Source of the DNA: an uncultured Isosphaeraceae bacterium
GTDB lineage: Bacteria > Planctomycetota > Planctomycetia > Isosphaerales > Isosphaeraceae
Assembly: GCA_945957605.1 (NCBI GenBank)
Contig: CAMFLR010000013.1
Span: forward strand, 1-64,000
DNA length: 64,000 nucleotides
Direction of reading: 5' to 3'
Under the pieces are notes generated by a model. That model did not search any database, was not told the DNA's origin, and worked only from the letters and a program-made list of their open reading frames with translations. The position numbers were made by a program, and so were the translations under genes. This document shows, one piece after another, positions 27,127 to 36,900 of the stretch (position 1 is the first letter of the stretch; each line of letters begins with the position of its first letter).

Positions 27127-27167
27127 CCGCGCGTCGTTCCTCCTGGGGAATGACGCGCGGTTTTTTG
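27127..27167 (+). terminator. Intrinsic terminator after the aldolase gene
   Basis: CCGCGCGTC (27127-27135) pairs with GACGCGCGG (27152-27160), with GTTC/GAAT pairs extending the stem. TTTTTTG follows at 27161. It lies about 35 bases after the stop codon. Confidence 0.88.
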
Positions 27168-27240
27168 TTTGATGTGTAACGAATGCCGGAAACAGAATAT
27201 CGTCGGGACAGGCTCAGCCAACGCTCTTCTGCGAGGCGCG

Positions 27241-27831
27241 TTACGACGCGTCTACTCTGCGCGTGTGGCCGAAGCGGTATCGCCTCTTGAATGCAAAGAT
27301 GCCCACGAATCCGACAAGCGTGAGCACCATCGACGATGGTTCTGGAACCACTTTCGCAGAGTAGGAACTTAGCAGGAACGGTTCAGCCTCCATTCCGGTG
27401 CCGTAATCGGGGAACCTGATCTCCTTTAATGACGTTTGATATGTCCCTACATTGACTGCGTTAATGACATCGGACTCGTTGCTCAACGAGAAACCGAAAT
27501 TAGGTGAAGGCGTTGCCGTGTCGGGGTTTGATGCAAATCCATAGAAGTAGAAATCCCTGGTCCCGGACAAAGAGAGCGCGCTGATGGACAGACTCCAGCC
27601 ACCGAAGACGAACGGCGTGTCTGGACTTCCCGAGTAAACGGCCTGGATATTAGTGAAATCTATAACCCGGTCGCCGTCGCTTTGGAGATTTCCATCGGCG
27701 AGGCCAGAGACCGTCGTCCCGTCTTGAAACCGGTAGGAAAATGCGACCTCGACGAAGTCCGCCCTCGCTGCATTTGTCATCGCCGCCAGCAGGAATACGG
27801 CAACTACCGAAGCCCAAGTTGTCTTCCGCAT
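27241..27831 (-). CDS. PEP-CTERM sorting-domain protein
   Basis: 196 residues. The signal peptide MRKTTWASVVAVFLLAAMT ends near NAARA. The mature part is a beta-rich, low-cysteine domain of about 125 residues. The C-terminus is a PEP-CTERM signal: VPEPSS, a hydrophobic helix (MVLTLVGFVGIFAF) and a basic tail (KRRYR). Such proteins are processed by an exosortase and delivered to the outer surface. No exosortase gene lies in the window. The ATG is preceded by GAGG about 9 bases upstream. Confidence 0.88.
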   Translation of the reverse strand: MRKTTWASVVAVFLLAAMTNAARADFVEVAFSYRFQDGTTVSGLADGNLQSDGDRVIDFTNIQAVYSGSPDTPFVFGGWSLSISALSLSGTRDFYFYGFASNPDTATPSPNFGFSLSNESDVINAVNVGTYQTSLKEIRFPDYGTGMEAEPFLLSSYSAKVVPEPSSMVLTLVGFVGIFAFKRRYRFGHTRRVDAS

Positions 27832-28248
27832 GATCAGAGACCTCGAACCGGCATTAGGGGGGATGGATCATACCGATCGACGGCAGCGCAATGAGATGTG
27901 ACCACTGGCAACATCGCCATCGATCCTGGTGACGAATTCAAGCAAACGTCCGTGAATCGTCGCCAGTATTGTCGCATGTTCCGGATCGAGAAAACAGAGT
28001 CTTTTATCGGAAAGCGACGATCTAATCGAGAGGCAAGCCACTTGCGTAGGTATCGCTGATTCTTATTGGTGCACTCGTTTGGGCCCGACGCGGATGAGAT
28101 TTCGCGAATGCATGTCGAGGCGCAGGCGAACAAAATCGCACATAAATGGCCCCGCCCGAACGTCGAGTGCGCCGGAAATAACGCAATCGACGAAAATCGT
28201 GCGGAGCCAAAGGGTAAAAAATTTCTAGAATCACGCTGTCGCGATCAC
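27832..28248. other. Intergenic region, nothing recognised
   Basis: About 417 bases between the PEP-CTERM gene start and the DUF885 gene stop, both on the minus strand. It should hold the PEP-CTERM promoter. I see no gene, element copy or clear terminator. Confidence 0.4.
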
Positions 28249-30033
28249 TTACTTCGGCTTCTCTCCGACAAACTTCCAACTCGTCTTAAAATCGCGCGAG
28301 GGTTTTTGCTTCGTGAGAATGAGCCGGACGAGTTCGATCGGGATCATGTTTTCATGCAAGATCGCGTCGTGAAATTCCTTGTCCGTCATCAACTTTGATT
28401 CGACCAGTTCTTTGTGCAAGGCGCGGAACTGGATCGCGCCCATCATGTAGGCGACCTGATAGAGTGGGCCGTAGTCGCCATTGAAGCTGCGACGCACCTC
28501 TGCGGTGGCGTTTTCGCGCTCGTGGCCGACGCGATCGACAAGGAAATTGATGCATTGCTCAGGTGTCATTTCGCCCAGGTGGAATTTGAGCGAGAAGATG
28601 ATGCGGGCGCAGCGGTGCATGCGCCAGAAGAGGAAGCCGACGCGGTCTTCGGGCGTTTTGGGAAACCCCTTATCCCAGAGCAGCATTTCCCACCAAAGCG
28701 CCCAGCCTTCAACCCAAAATGGTGTGTTGAAGTTCTGGCGATAGGGGCGATAGCGATCGGCCATGAACATTTGCAGATGATGGCCGGGAATAAGTTCGTG
28801 ATGAACCGTTGCACGTGAAAAGTGTCGATTATTACCGCGCATCGACATGAGCTTTTGTTCGTGCGTCATCCCGCTGGTTGGGAACGAAACACTGATCACC
28901 TCGCCGCCGGTGAAGAACGGATTCACGAGCTGGCGTTCGGGCGTCATCATCTCCATGCGCCAGCAATCTTTTGCGAGCGGCGGCACGGTGACAAGGTTGT
29001 TGTCTTCAACGAATTTCGTCGATTCGATCGCGAGATCGCGAATCATTCCCGGCTGTTCGCCCGGCTCGACGTGTCGCGTTTTCACAAGCTCGAGGGCTTT
29101 TTTCCAGTCGTCGCCAAAGCCGAGGTCGCGGCTGGCGCGAAGCATTTCCTTGTCGCACCAGGCGAATTCCGTCTGGGCGATCGCAATCAGTTCTTCGGGC
29201 GTGTAAGGAATGAACGCGAACTTGAGGTCGGCGAGCAAAGCCTCGCGACCAATCGGATCGCCGATGATCGTGGTCTTGTCATCGGGCCTGAGGCCGACGA
29301 CGCGCTCGCGGAGGTATGTGCCGTATGATTCGAGCGTTTTGTCGGCGGTTTTGTACGGCTCGCTCGTCCACCAGGTAAACGTTGGATCGTAGGCGTTGAA
29401 CTCGGTGTCGAACTCTCGGAGCGTTCGCCTGAGGCCGTTCACAATGCGAACCGCGCGGTTGGCTACGACCTTGCTCGGCTTCTTATCGGTGCTGAGCGAC
29501 GCTTCGACGCGCTTGCGCGTCGCCTCGATTTGCTTGTTCAGTTCAACGAGCGTATCGGCGGCGTTGCGACCACTGGGGCGATCAATTCGCCGGCGCTCGG
29601 CGTCGAGGCCGTAAATGAGATCGGCGAAGGGAACCAGCGGCGCGGTTTCGACGGCTTTTTGAGCATCGAGCGTGAGCTTGCGCGTGTCGGATTCCAGGCG
29701 ATTTCTCAGCAGGAGATAGTCAATGCGATCGTCGAGACTCATCGCGTCGAAGTCGAGTTTCGCAAGCGCCTGCGTCCAGCTTTGGAGGAAACGCCGCGTT
29801 AATTGTTCACGCGCAGGGGAGTTGATGGGAGGGCTCGAGCGTTCGACACTGCCGCGATCCGCCTCGTACCGCGCGATGACGCCAGCCATCAGGCCCGGCA
29901 CGGGGCCGAGAGTGGCGAGATCGGCCTCGACGCTCATCGACTGGGCGGGATCGCCCTTCGCTCCGCTCGATTGCGCGGGCAAGGTGTTTGTAAAACAGAG
30001 CGCCGCCAGCAGGCTCGCCATCGCGGATTTCAC
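28249..30033 (-). CDS. DUF885 family exported metallopeptidase-like protein
   Basis: About 594 residues, the usual length for DUF885. A GTG start at 30033 is preferred because GGGGAG lies 6 bases upstream; the ATG at 30039 directly abuts it. A signal peptide ends near NTLPAQ. The zinc-site region HHELIPGHHLQMFMA (an HExxxGHH-type motif) is preceded by SMRGNNRHFSRATV and followed by PFWVEGWALWWEMLL, which provides the Glu of the family. The C-terminus has MIPIELVRLILT. Relatives are annotated as putative dipeptidyl or X-Pro peptidases; the substrate is unproven. An inverted-repeat element lies immediately upstream (30093-30208). Confidence 0.88.
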   Translation of the reverse strand: MKSAMASLLAALCFTNTLPAQSSGAKGDPAQSMSVEADLATLGPVPGLMAGVIARYEADRGSVERSSPPINSPAREQLTRRFLQSWTQALAKLDFDAMSLDDRIDYLLLRNRLESDTRKLTLDAQKAVETAPLVPFADLIYGLDAERRRIDRPSGRNAADTLVELNKQIEATRKRVEASLSTDKKPSKVVANRAVRIVNGLRRTLREFDTEFNAYDPTFTWWTSEPYKTADKTLESYGTYLRERVVGLRPDDKTTIIGDPIGREALLADLKFAFIPYTPEELIAIAQTEFAWCDKEMLRASRDLGFGDDWKKALELVKTRHVEPGEQPGMIRDLAIESTKFVEDNNLVTVPPLAKDCWRMEMMTPERQLVNPFFTGGEVISVSFPTSGMTHEQKLMSMRGNNRHFSRATVHHELIPGHHLQMFMADRYRPYRQNFNTPFWVEGWALWWEMLLWDKGFPKTPEDRVGFLFWRMHRCARIIFSLKFHLGEMTPEQCINFLVDRVGHERENATAEVRRSFNGDYGPLYQVAYMMGAIQFRALHKELVESKLMTDKEFHDAILHENMIPIELVRLILTKQKPSRDFKTSWKFVGEKPK

Positions 30034-30092
30034 GAGCATCTCCCCTGTTCATCAATCCGATAGAAGTTACGCATGTCGATATAATAGGTAAG

Positions 30093-30208
30093 GGGTGGCC
30101 GGGACAACTTGTTGTCCCGGTCGCGAAGCGACAAGAGGAGATCGCCATCTGTTTCGCGTTGCCCTCTTGTGGCCGCGCCACCCGGACAACAAGTTGTCCG
30201 GGCTACCC
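30093..30208. repeat. Inverted-repeat element, copy D (116 bp)
   Basis: Same length and layout as the copies at 6134 and 8409. It has a GGGTGGCC end, CCGGGACAAC/GTTGTCCCGG and GTCGC-GAA-GCGAC hairpins, ACAAGAGG, a variable centre, CCTCTTG, GTGGC-CGC-GCCAC and a CCGGACAAC/GTTGTCCGG hairpin. The right end is GGCTACCC, one mismatch from the consensus. It begins 60 bases upstream of the DUF885 gene and ends 4 bases from the pectate lyase stop codon. Confidence 0.92.
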
Positions 30209-30212
30209 AATC

Positions 30213-31256
30213 CTATCGATTGTCGTGTCCCAACCGGGAACTCCCGTTCGAGTGAGCTTTCGACCAGCTTGCAAACGACTTCGCCACCTTCTCGCCCCAT
30301 GCGCCGTACCAGGCGTAACCATTACGGCGCTCGGGCTCAATCTCGTTGATCGAATATTTGAGCACGCTATCACGTCCCGAAAAGATTGGCCGGTTCGTGC
30401 CAATTTCGTAGAACCGCGCCCAGAGCGGCGGCGCGGACGCATCGGCAACAATCACCTTGTCGCCCTCGCGAATTTCCTGGCGAATGCCGGTAATCTTGGC
30501 CTTCTCAAACCACGCGGTGCCGGCGCGGATTGCCTGTTTGACTTCGGGCGAAGGATTTTCCAGGCTCATGAGAAGCAAGAGAACGGCCGCACTCTCGGCA
30601 CCGCTGAGCGACACAAGCTCGAACGATCGAGCGGGACGTGGTTCGAGTGTGACTTCATCGTGCTGGGCGCACCAGACGGTTAATTCACCATTGACGCGAA
30701 TTTGCGACTTCACCAGGCATTCGATACCGCGATCAAAGGCGGCGGCAGACCTTGCTTTGATGCTGCTGTTGATGAAATCGAATTGTGGTGCGTGCGAGAC
30801 GTCGCGCAGCAGTTCCATCAAATTGACCATCGTATTATCATTCAAAGTAATATGGCGGTGATATTGTTTTCCGGGTGGATAGTATTGCGGCCAGCCTCCT
30901 GTGGGATACTGTGCTGCCAAGATCTGATTAAGCGCGCGATCGACTGCCGCCTTACAACGGGCATCTTTTGTCGCCGCAAAGACGCGAGCGAGGAAACGCA
31001 CTTCGTTCACCGTGGCGCCGTTATCGAACGTGCCGGACTCAGGTTTGGCACCGGGCTTGGGGGCGATGGTTGTATCGCCGTTCTTGGGCCATGCACCGTT
31101 TTGAGCCTGATTGGCGAGGACGTTGGCGACGATCGTTTCGCCCTCGGGCGATTTGAACCAGGCATCCGGCCGCGCCATAAGTTGCTTCCACGGCGGCGCT
31201 GCGTATGCGGATGAGGTGACAATGCAGGCTAGTGTGAAAATAGCTAAACGTTTCAT
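30213..31256 (-). CDS. Secreted pectate lyase, PL10 type
   Basis: 347 residues. The ATG at 31256 overlaps the stop codon of the upstream gene in an ATGA arrangement and has AGGAGG about 9 bases upstream, so translation is coupled. A signal peptide ([20 protein letters not shown]) leads to the (alpha/alpha)-barrel PL10 domain. Hallmarks are [61 protein letters not shown] and, near the end, [16 protein letters not shown]. It should cleave polygalacturonate outside the cytoplasm. It is the last gene of a three-gene operon with OYE-like and DapA-like genes. Confidence 0.88.
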   Translation of the reverse strand: MKRLAIFTLACIVTSSAYAAPPWKQLMARPDAWFKSPEGETIVANVLANQAQNGAWPKNGDTTIAPKPGAKPESGTFDNGATVNEVRFLARVFAATKDARCKAAVDRALNQILAAQYPTGGWPQYYPPGKQYHRHITLNDNTMVNLMELLRDVSHAPQFDFINSSIKARSAAAFDRGIECLVKSQIRVNGELTVWCAQHDEVTLEPRPARSFELVSLSGAESAAVLLLLMSLENPSPEVKQAIRAGTAWFEKAKITGIRQEIREGDKVIVADASAPPLWARFYEIGTNRPIFSGRDSVLKYSINEIEPERRNGYAWYGAWGEKVAKSFASWSKAHSNGSSRLGHDNR

Positions 31257-32704
31257 GACGATGCCTCCTCGCCGAAGACGGTGCGGCGGATTGCGGCGAC
31301 GGTTTCGCGTTCGGGACGGGCTTTGTAGAAGGGATCGAGGGGATAGCAACCGGAGATCATGCCGTTGCGCGGGCCGGTGGTGCAATCGCTGAAAGTTCGG
31401 CAAATGCGCTTTCGCGCGAGAGGCTTGCCGGCGAGGACGTCGGCAGGAAGCTCAGGATACGAAAGCACCATCCGACCGATGCCGACGAAGTCGACGCCGT
31501 CGGTTCGCAAGACGTGCTGACCGACGTTGGGGAGCCATTCTTGCAAGTAGGAATAGCCGGATCCCACAAACGTGATTTTAGGATGACGTGATTTTAATTC
31601 GCGCGTGATGGCGATGTGGCGTGCGACGCCGACGAGCGGATCTTCGGGAGGAAGGTAGCCGTCGGACGGTGGGAACGCCGCGGGGCGAAGCAGGTGCGGG
31701 TTGTAATAGGGCGTGCCGGCCGAGGTGCAAACCCAGGTGATTCCCAGCGATTCGAGCACGCTCAGGAATGCGGAGGGTTCGGTGAGGTCGATTTTCAGGC
31801 CCTGATCGTCTGCGCCGAACGCATATTGGTAGCGATCACCCTCGATCGGTTGCGGAATGCCGTGGCCGTCGGGGCCGAGGACGAATGGGCGGAGGTCGAG
31901 CGCGCTCAGGCGAATGCCGATTTCGAGTCCGGGAGCCTCGGCGCGAATGCCGGCGACGACTTCGCGGAGGAAGCGTGTGCGGTTTTCGAGCGAGCCGCCG
32001 AAGGGGCCAGGACGATCGACGCTTGAGAGAAATTCGTGGCCGAGGTAGCCGTGACAATGTTTGATGTCGACGAATGCAAATCCGGCTTTGTGTGCACGTT
32101 TTGCCGCTACGACGAAGTCGTCAATGAGTCTGCGAATCTCATTGTCGCTGAGGATGTGCGGCGGTTCGCCGGAGGAGAATCGGGCGTCGAGCAGCGGGTG
32201 CGAATACAGAATCAGCGGTTCGAGGCGCTTCTTATCGTTGGGGCGGGCGAAGCGGCCAGAGTGGGTGAGTTGCAGGCCGACGAAGAGGTCGTCGTCGCGA
32301 GTGAAGCGTTCGACGTGCGCGGCGACGAGGGCGGTTCGCAGACCTTCAATGCTGGAAAGATTTGCGTCGTTGATGATGAGTTGATCGGGATTCGCGCGGC
32401 CGTCGGGGCGAACGGCGGCGGCTTCTCCACCCCAGATGAACTTCGCGCCTGAGATGCCGAAATTGATCCAGCGACGTTTGGTCAGGTCACTCGGTTTGCC
32501 GTCGGGCAGTCCGTCCCAGCCTTCCATTGGCAGGATGGCGAAGCGGTTGCCGATGGTTCGGTTTGTGGCGTGAAATGGCTGGCCGAGCGACGAATTGGGC
32601 CCGGTTTCGACGGTTTCGTCGAAGTCGATGGAGACGCCGGCCGCGGCTTGGGCTGCGCGGAAGTCGTCGGCGGTTTTGAGACTGGCGATGCGCCGGATTT
32701 CCAT
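31253..32704 (-). CDS. NADH:flavin oxidoreductase, Old Yellow Enzyme family
   Basis: 483 residues. An FMN-dependent (beta/alpha)8 barrel oxidoreductase. Features are [11 protein letters not shown] and [15 protein letters not shown] in the early barrel, [14 protein letters not shown], and the substrate-site [15 protein letters not shown] with two His. [19 protein letters not shown] and [13 protein letters not shown] with its phosphate-binding pattern follow. The C-terminal tail has several Cys ([21 protein letters not shown]), longer than classical single-domain enzymes. There is no signal peptide, so it is cytoplasmic. It begins 13 bases after the DapA-like stop and overlaps the PL10 start by four bases. 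The substrate is unknown; the operon suggests a pectin-derived or plant-derived carbonyl compound. Confidence 0.87.
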   Translation of the reverse strand: MEIRRIASLKTADDFRAAQAAAGVSIDFDETVETGPNSSLGQPFHATNRTIGNRFAILPMEGWDGLPDGKPSDLTKRRWINFGISGAKFIWGGEAAAVRPDGRANPDQLIINDANLSSIEGLRTALVAAHVERFTRDDDLFVGLQLTHSGRFARPNDKKRLEPLILYSHPLLDARFSSGEPPHILSDNEIRRLIDDFVVAAKRAHKAGFAFVDIKHCHGYLGHEFLSSVDRPGPFGGSLENRTRFLREVVAGIRAEAPGLEIGIRLSALDLRPFVLGPDGHGIPQPIEGDRYQYAFGADDQGLKIDLTEPSAFLSVLESLGITWVCTSAGTPYYNPHLLRPAAFPPSDGYLPPEDPLVGVARHIAITRELKSRHPKITFVGSGYSYLQEWLPNVGQHVLRTDGVDFVGIGRMVLSYPELPADVLAGKPLARKRICRTFSDCTTGPRNGMISGCYPLDPFYKARPERETVAAIRRTVFGEEASS

Positions 32705-32717
32705 GGAAAGCGGGCTC

Positions 32718-33683
32718 TCAGATCTGGGCTTCGAGACGGTTCAAAATCGCGGCGAGAATTGCGCGATCGGATTCGGGACGAATCAAACTATCGGGATGCG
32801 TGGCGTCGTGATCGATCCAGCCGCGGAGCTTGAGGAACATGGCGGCGGAATGTTTGTAGGCCGGCACCGGAGCGCGAAATGCGAATGCGCCGAGGTATTG
32901 AAGTGTGTCGTTGAGTTCATAGAACCGGGCGTCGCCGGTTTCCCAGTAGGCGTCGCGGATGGCGAAGAGGTCGGGCGCGAAGCTGCTGAGGCCGAGCAAG
33001 TAATCGCTGCCGTACATGATCATGTCGATCGCGAGGTCGTTGCCGGTGTAGACGCGGAAGTCGGGCCGGACCTCATCGCGAAGGATGAGGCGTTGCCATT
33101 CGTCGACACGTTTGAGCGAAGAATGTTTGGCACCGATACACGACTTGATGTTCATCAAACGGCGATAAGCGTCGAGTGAGTAGATGCGCCCGAATGGCGC
33201 GAACATCGTACCGAGCTCGAAGGCGATGAAGCGATCGACGTGCGCGCCGATGTGTTCGTAGGACGTGATGAGATCGTCGTCGGATTGTTCGACGAGGCCG
33301 AATGACTGGAAGATGACCGGCGTGCCGCCGCGTTGGCTGATGGCGTCGATTTGCTGGAAATAAGCGTCGCGGGCGAAGGGGGCGCCGAGATGATCGGCCA
33401 CGAATGCGCCCGCGGCGAAGTTGGTGTTGCCGGTGAGAGCGGCTGTTTCGTCGAGGACTCGCGTGCGTGTGGCGTCGTCGATGAGATTGGCGTAGCCGGT
33501 GTCCATGTTCACCGCAGGGGTGAGGCCGGCTTCGAGCGTGCGCGTGACATGGGCGCGGAAGCCGGGCCAATCGATGGTGCCGGCGTCGTCGAGAAATGGG
33601 AGGAGAATCGCGGAAATACCTTCGACCTTGCGTTTGGGACGCAGGAGGTGGGTGGGGTCGAGGGGGGGCGATTGGTGAGTCAT
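32718..33683 (-). CDS. Dihydrodipicolinate synthase (DapA/NanA) family aldolase or dehydratase
   Basis: 321 residues. A class I Schiff-base TIM barrel. [19 protein letters not shown] opens the fold, [15 protein letters not shown] occupies the usual substrate-loop position, and [11 protein letters not shown] provides the catalytic Lys at the expected strand. The family includes dihydrodipicolinate synthase, N-acetylneuraminate lyase and keto-deoxy sugar acid aldolases or dehydratases. The operon with an OYE-like oxidoreductase and a pectate lyase argues against lysine synthesis and for a sugar-acid step, but this is inference. It is the first gene of the operon. Confidence 0.85.
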   Translation of the reverse strand: MTHQSPPLDPTHLLRPKRKVEGISAILLPFLDDAGTIDWPGFRAHVTRTLEAGLTPAVNMDTGYANLIDDATRTRVLDETAALTGNTNFAAGAFVADHLGAPFARDAYFQQIDAISQRGGTPVIFQSFGLVEQSDDDLITSYEHIGAHVDRFIAFELGTMFAPFGRIYSLDAYRRLMNIKSCIGAKHSSLKRVDEWQRLILRDEVRPDFRVYTGNDLAIDMIMYGSDYLLGLSSFAPDLFAIRDAYWETGDARFYELNDTLQYLGAFAFRAPVPAYKHSAAMFLKLRGWIDHDATHPDSLIRPESDRAILAAILNRLEAQI

Positions 33684-33732
33684 GGATGATGGAAGGCGAT
33701 GAATTATTGCAACTGTGGTGGTGGAATGAATT

Positions 33733-33847
33733 GGGTGGCCCCGGATCTTGATCCGGGGTCGCGAAGCGGCAAGACGATGGTCAGGTCGTGTTCAAACTTT
33801 GGACCTCTTGCGGCTACGCCGCCCAGGTTCGAGAACCTGGGCCACCC
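33733..33847. repeat. Inverted-repeat element, copy F (115 bp), variant stems
   Basis: Same frame as copy A: GGGTGGC end, hairpin, GTCGC-GAA-GCGGC, CAAGACG, a variable centre, CCTCTTG, GCGGC-TAC-GCCGC, hairpin, GCCACCC end. The main stems differ: CCCCGGATC-TT-GATCCGGGG (33739-33758) and CCCAGGTTC-GA-GAACCTGGG (33822-33841). Both remain fully complementary. Confidence 0.9.
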
Positions 33848-33877
33848 TTTGGTTGCGTCGTGTTCGCGGCTTTGCGT

Positions 33878-33920
33878 CTCTTGCGGCTGCGCCGCCCAGG
33901 TTCGAGAACCTGGGCTAACC
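33878..33920. repeat. Extra solo right arm following copy F
   Basis: TCTCTTG, GCGGC-TGC-GCCGC and CCCAGGTTC-GA-GAACCTGGG, ending GCTAACC. It repeats the right arm of the preceding copy about 70 bases later, without a left arm. It lies between the DapA-like operon start and the giant fusion gene's stop codon. Confidence 0.85.
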
Positions 33921-33991
33921 GGTACCGGCGGGGATATCGAATGGCCGCGGAGCATGGTCACCAGGATCAAAAGGGATCTGGTTCGTAGGAG

Positions 33992-36900
33992 TTACTTCTT
34001 TGAGAGCGACTCGAGGTAGTCGAGCAGTGAGGCGAATTCGCCGGTGGTGAGGGATTTCACCAGACCTTCGGGCATCACCGATGTGTTCGACTTGGCACGC
34101 TCGACGATGTTCGATGTTGGGATTGTGGTTTCGCGGCCGTCGGCGTCGCGAACGACGACGGTATCGGCGGCTTCTTTGGTCACGAAGCCGGTGAGCGTTC
34201 GGCCGTCTTCGAGGGCGAAGACGTTTGTGGTGAAGCCCTGGGCGATCGTTTTGCTCGGCTGCAAAATCGCCTCGGCGAGTTCACGTCGTTTGTAGGTTGT
34301 GGCGATGGTGCCCAGGAACGGGCCCTTGGGCGGGTCGCTTTGCTTCACCGTGTGGCAGTTCACGCAATTGAGTTGCGTGAAGAGACGTTCGCCGGCAGCG
34401 CGATCGCCCTTGGTTTTCGAGACGATTTCGAGCGTGCGATCGAGTGAGAGCGTTTCGACGCGCGGTCCGCTTGGACGTGCGCCGGGGTTGGCGGTGTCGA
34501 GCCGAAGGGCCATTGCGGCGTCGCGAGCAGCGGCAACAACCGCGGGATTCTTGTCGTGCAAGGCAGTGAGCACGTGTTCGCGCGAGTTCTGATCGGATGC
34601 GAGTGCGACGGCCTTGAGCAACGCGAGTTGGCGAGAAGGGTTCTTCCAGGCGGCGGCGAGGGCCGTGTTCGCCTGATCGCGCTGGGCGTTCATGTTGCGG
34701 GCTCGCGATTGGGCGACCGTCATCAGCGCGGCGTTGGCCCAGGTGGATCCGGGAGTGTCGTTTGCGGCGAGTTTTTCGAAGTCGGCGACGTGGGAGGCGA
34801 GGCGGTCGGAACTGAGGAAGGCGTCGCGTGCGGCGCGGAAGTCGTTGCTGTCGGCTGGCAAATCTTCGAGCGGTGCGAGCGCGGAAAGTGCTCGCCTGGC
34901 GTCGAAGCCGCCGGCGATTTTCAGCAGAGCGATGGCCGCGTTTGAACGAGTCGCAGGGGAATCGGTGCGTGAGCGGACCGATTCGAGGAGAACGGGTTCG
35001 ATCTCGCGCGGGACGGTCGCCAGCTTGGCGAAGTGCTTGATGATCAGCTCGTGCAGTACCTTGTCACTGGCACGTTTGGCGAGCGATTCGGTTTCGCCGG
35101 CAAAGCTGACCTTGTTGCGGGTCAGTTCTTCGAGAATCGCGGCGAATTCGGTTGGTTTCGCGGCGTCGAGTGCCTGGCGGAGCGCGGCTTCGATTTTCTC
35201 ACTGGCTTCCCAGGCTTCGGGCTGATAGTAGGGGCCAGACGTGTCGGGCCGCGTGCCCCAGCTATCGCCACGCCAGAAGCCTTCGCGATGGTCGAGACGG
35301 GCGAGCGCGGCGATGAGGCCGAGGCGACGAGCGGTGTCTTTTTCGGCGGCCAGACGAGAGATCAAACCGTCGGCGACGGGCGATTCGTGCAGCGCTTGCA
35401 GCACGCGAAGGGCTCCGATGCGTGCGGCCTTACCGGGGCTGGTTGAGTCGACGATTGCGAAGCAAGCATCCGCCCCGTTGAGGGCGACAAGGGCTTTGAT
35501 CGCCGTGTGCGCGACAACGGGGTCGGCATCACTCAGCAAAGCGGCGAGAGGCTTGCTGCCCGCTGGATTGCCCAGGCGAGCGAGGCTGATTGCCGTCGTT
35601 AAACGAACGCGGGGATTTGCATCATTGATGTATTTGACAATTGATTCAATCTGCACACCTTGTAGTTGATCGAGGCGATCGGTTAGGGCGCGAATGGCGA
35701 ACTCGCGGATTGTGGCATCGGTGGTGAGCGCGGCGATTTGCGCGTTCGCGGTAGAACCCTTCGCTTGCTTGAGCGTGAAGAGGGCAGCGACTCGTGTGTT
35801 GAGTGAACGATTGGTGTCAATTGCAAGGGCGAGCAATTCGGCAGCAACCGCATCGTTCACACCCTTCGCGAGCAGCGTGCGTTGGGCTTCGACGCGTCGT
35901 CGGTGGCTCGGCGAATTCAACTCGCTGACGAGCGAGGAAGCATCGAGCGTGTTGTAGTCGGGCAAAGGTGCGGGTTTGTTACCCTTTGGGGTAACGCGGA
36001 GGACATAGCCAACGTCTTCGCCTGCGAAGGTGAAGGTGGCGCCTTTCCAGCTTGAGACGAAGAGATGGCCCTGGGCGTCGACGTCGAGGTCGGTTACGCG
36101 GGGGACGGTGAGGAACTCGGTTTGATCGGCCGAAAAGGTTGCGCCTTTGGGCGTCATCTTGTGGCGATAGATGCGGTCGCGGCCCCAGTCGGCGGTGTAG
36201 AGGGCGTCGCCGTTTTCAGGGCCGAAGCCGGGTTCGCTCAGGTAGAGTCCGCCGCAACCGGAGCCTCCGCCGTAGTCGGCCAGCGGGGCGATCACTTCAT
36301 CGGTAAAGTTCTTGAACAGGCGTGGATATCCATGATCTTCCATGCCAGAGAAGTGATGCAGGCGGATGTCCCAGCCGCCGCCGTCGTTGGTGTTGTCGCG
36401 GGCGAAGCCGTTGAGCAGCGGGTCGACCGAGGCTTCGAGGATGTTACGGGTTCCTCGCGAGTAGAGTTCGAGGCCGGTGCCGTCTGGTCGTACGCGGACC
36501 ACGCCTCCGCCGCGAAGTTGGAGTTTGCGGCCGTCGGTTCCTTCGGCTTGCAGAAAGCCGAAGTCGCCGATGGCGAGGTAGAGCCAGCCGTCGATGCCCA
36601 TTGTCACGCCGTTCGACGTGTGGTCGGCGGGGCGATCCTTGAAGCCGAAGGCGATGTTCTTGACGAGGATTTTTTGCTCGTCGGCAATGCCGTCGTTGTT
36701 CTTGTCGATGAACGCACTGAGGTGCGGCGGATGCATCAGGTAGATGCGATCGCGGTCGAAGACGAGGCCGCGCGGGGAGTCGACGTCGGAGACGAATCGA
36801 CGCACCTCGTCGGCCTTGCCGTCGCCGTCGAGGTCACGCAGGCGGTAAACGCTGCCGCGAAGCTTGGCGCGGTCGAGTGACCCGTTGCGATCGGATGAAA

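Noticed and set aside
33733-33920. Coding sequence within repeat copies (short open frames rich in Arg, Pro and Gly)
   Set aside because: These frames merely translate the hairpin arms and recur at every copy.
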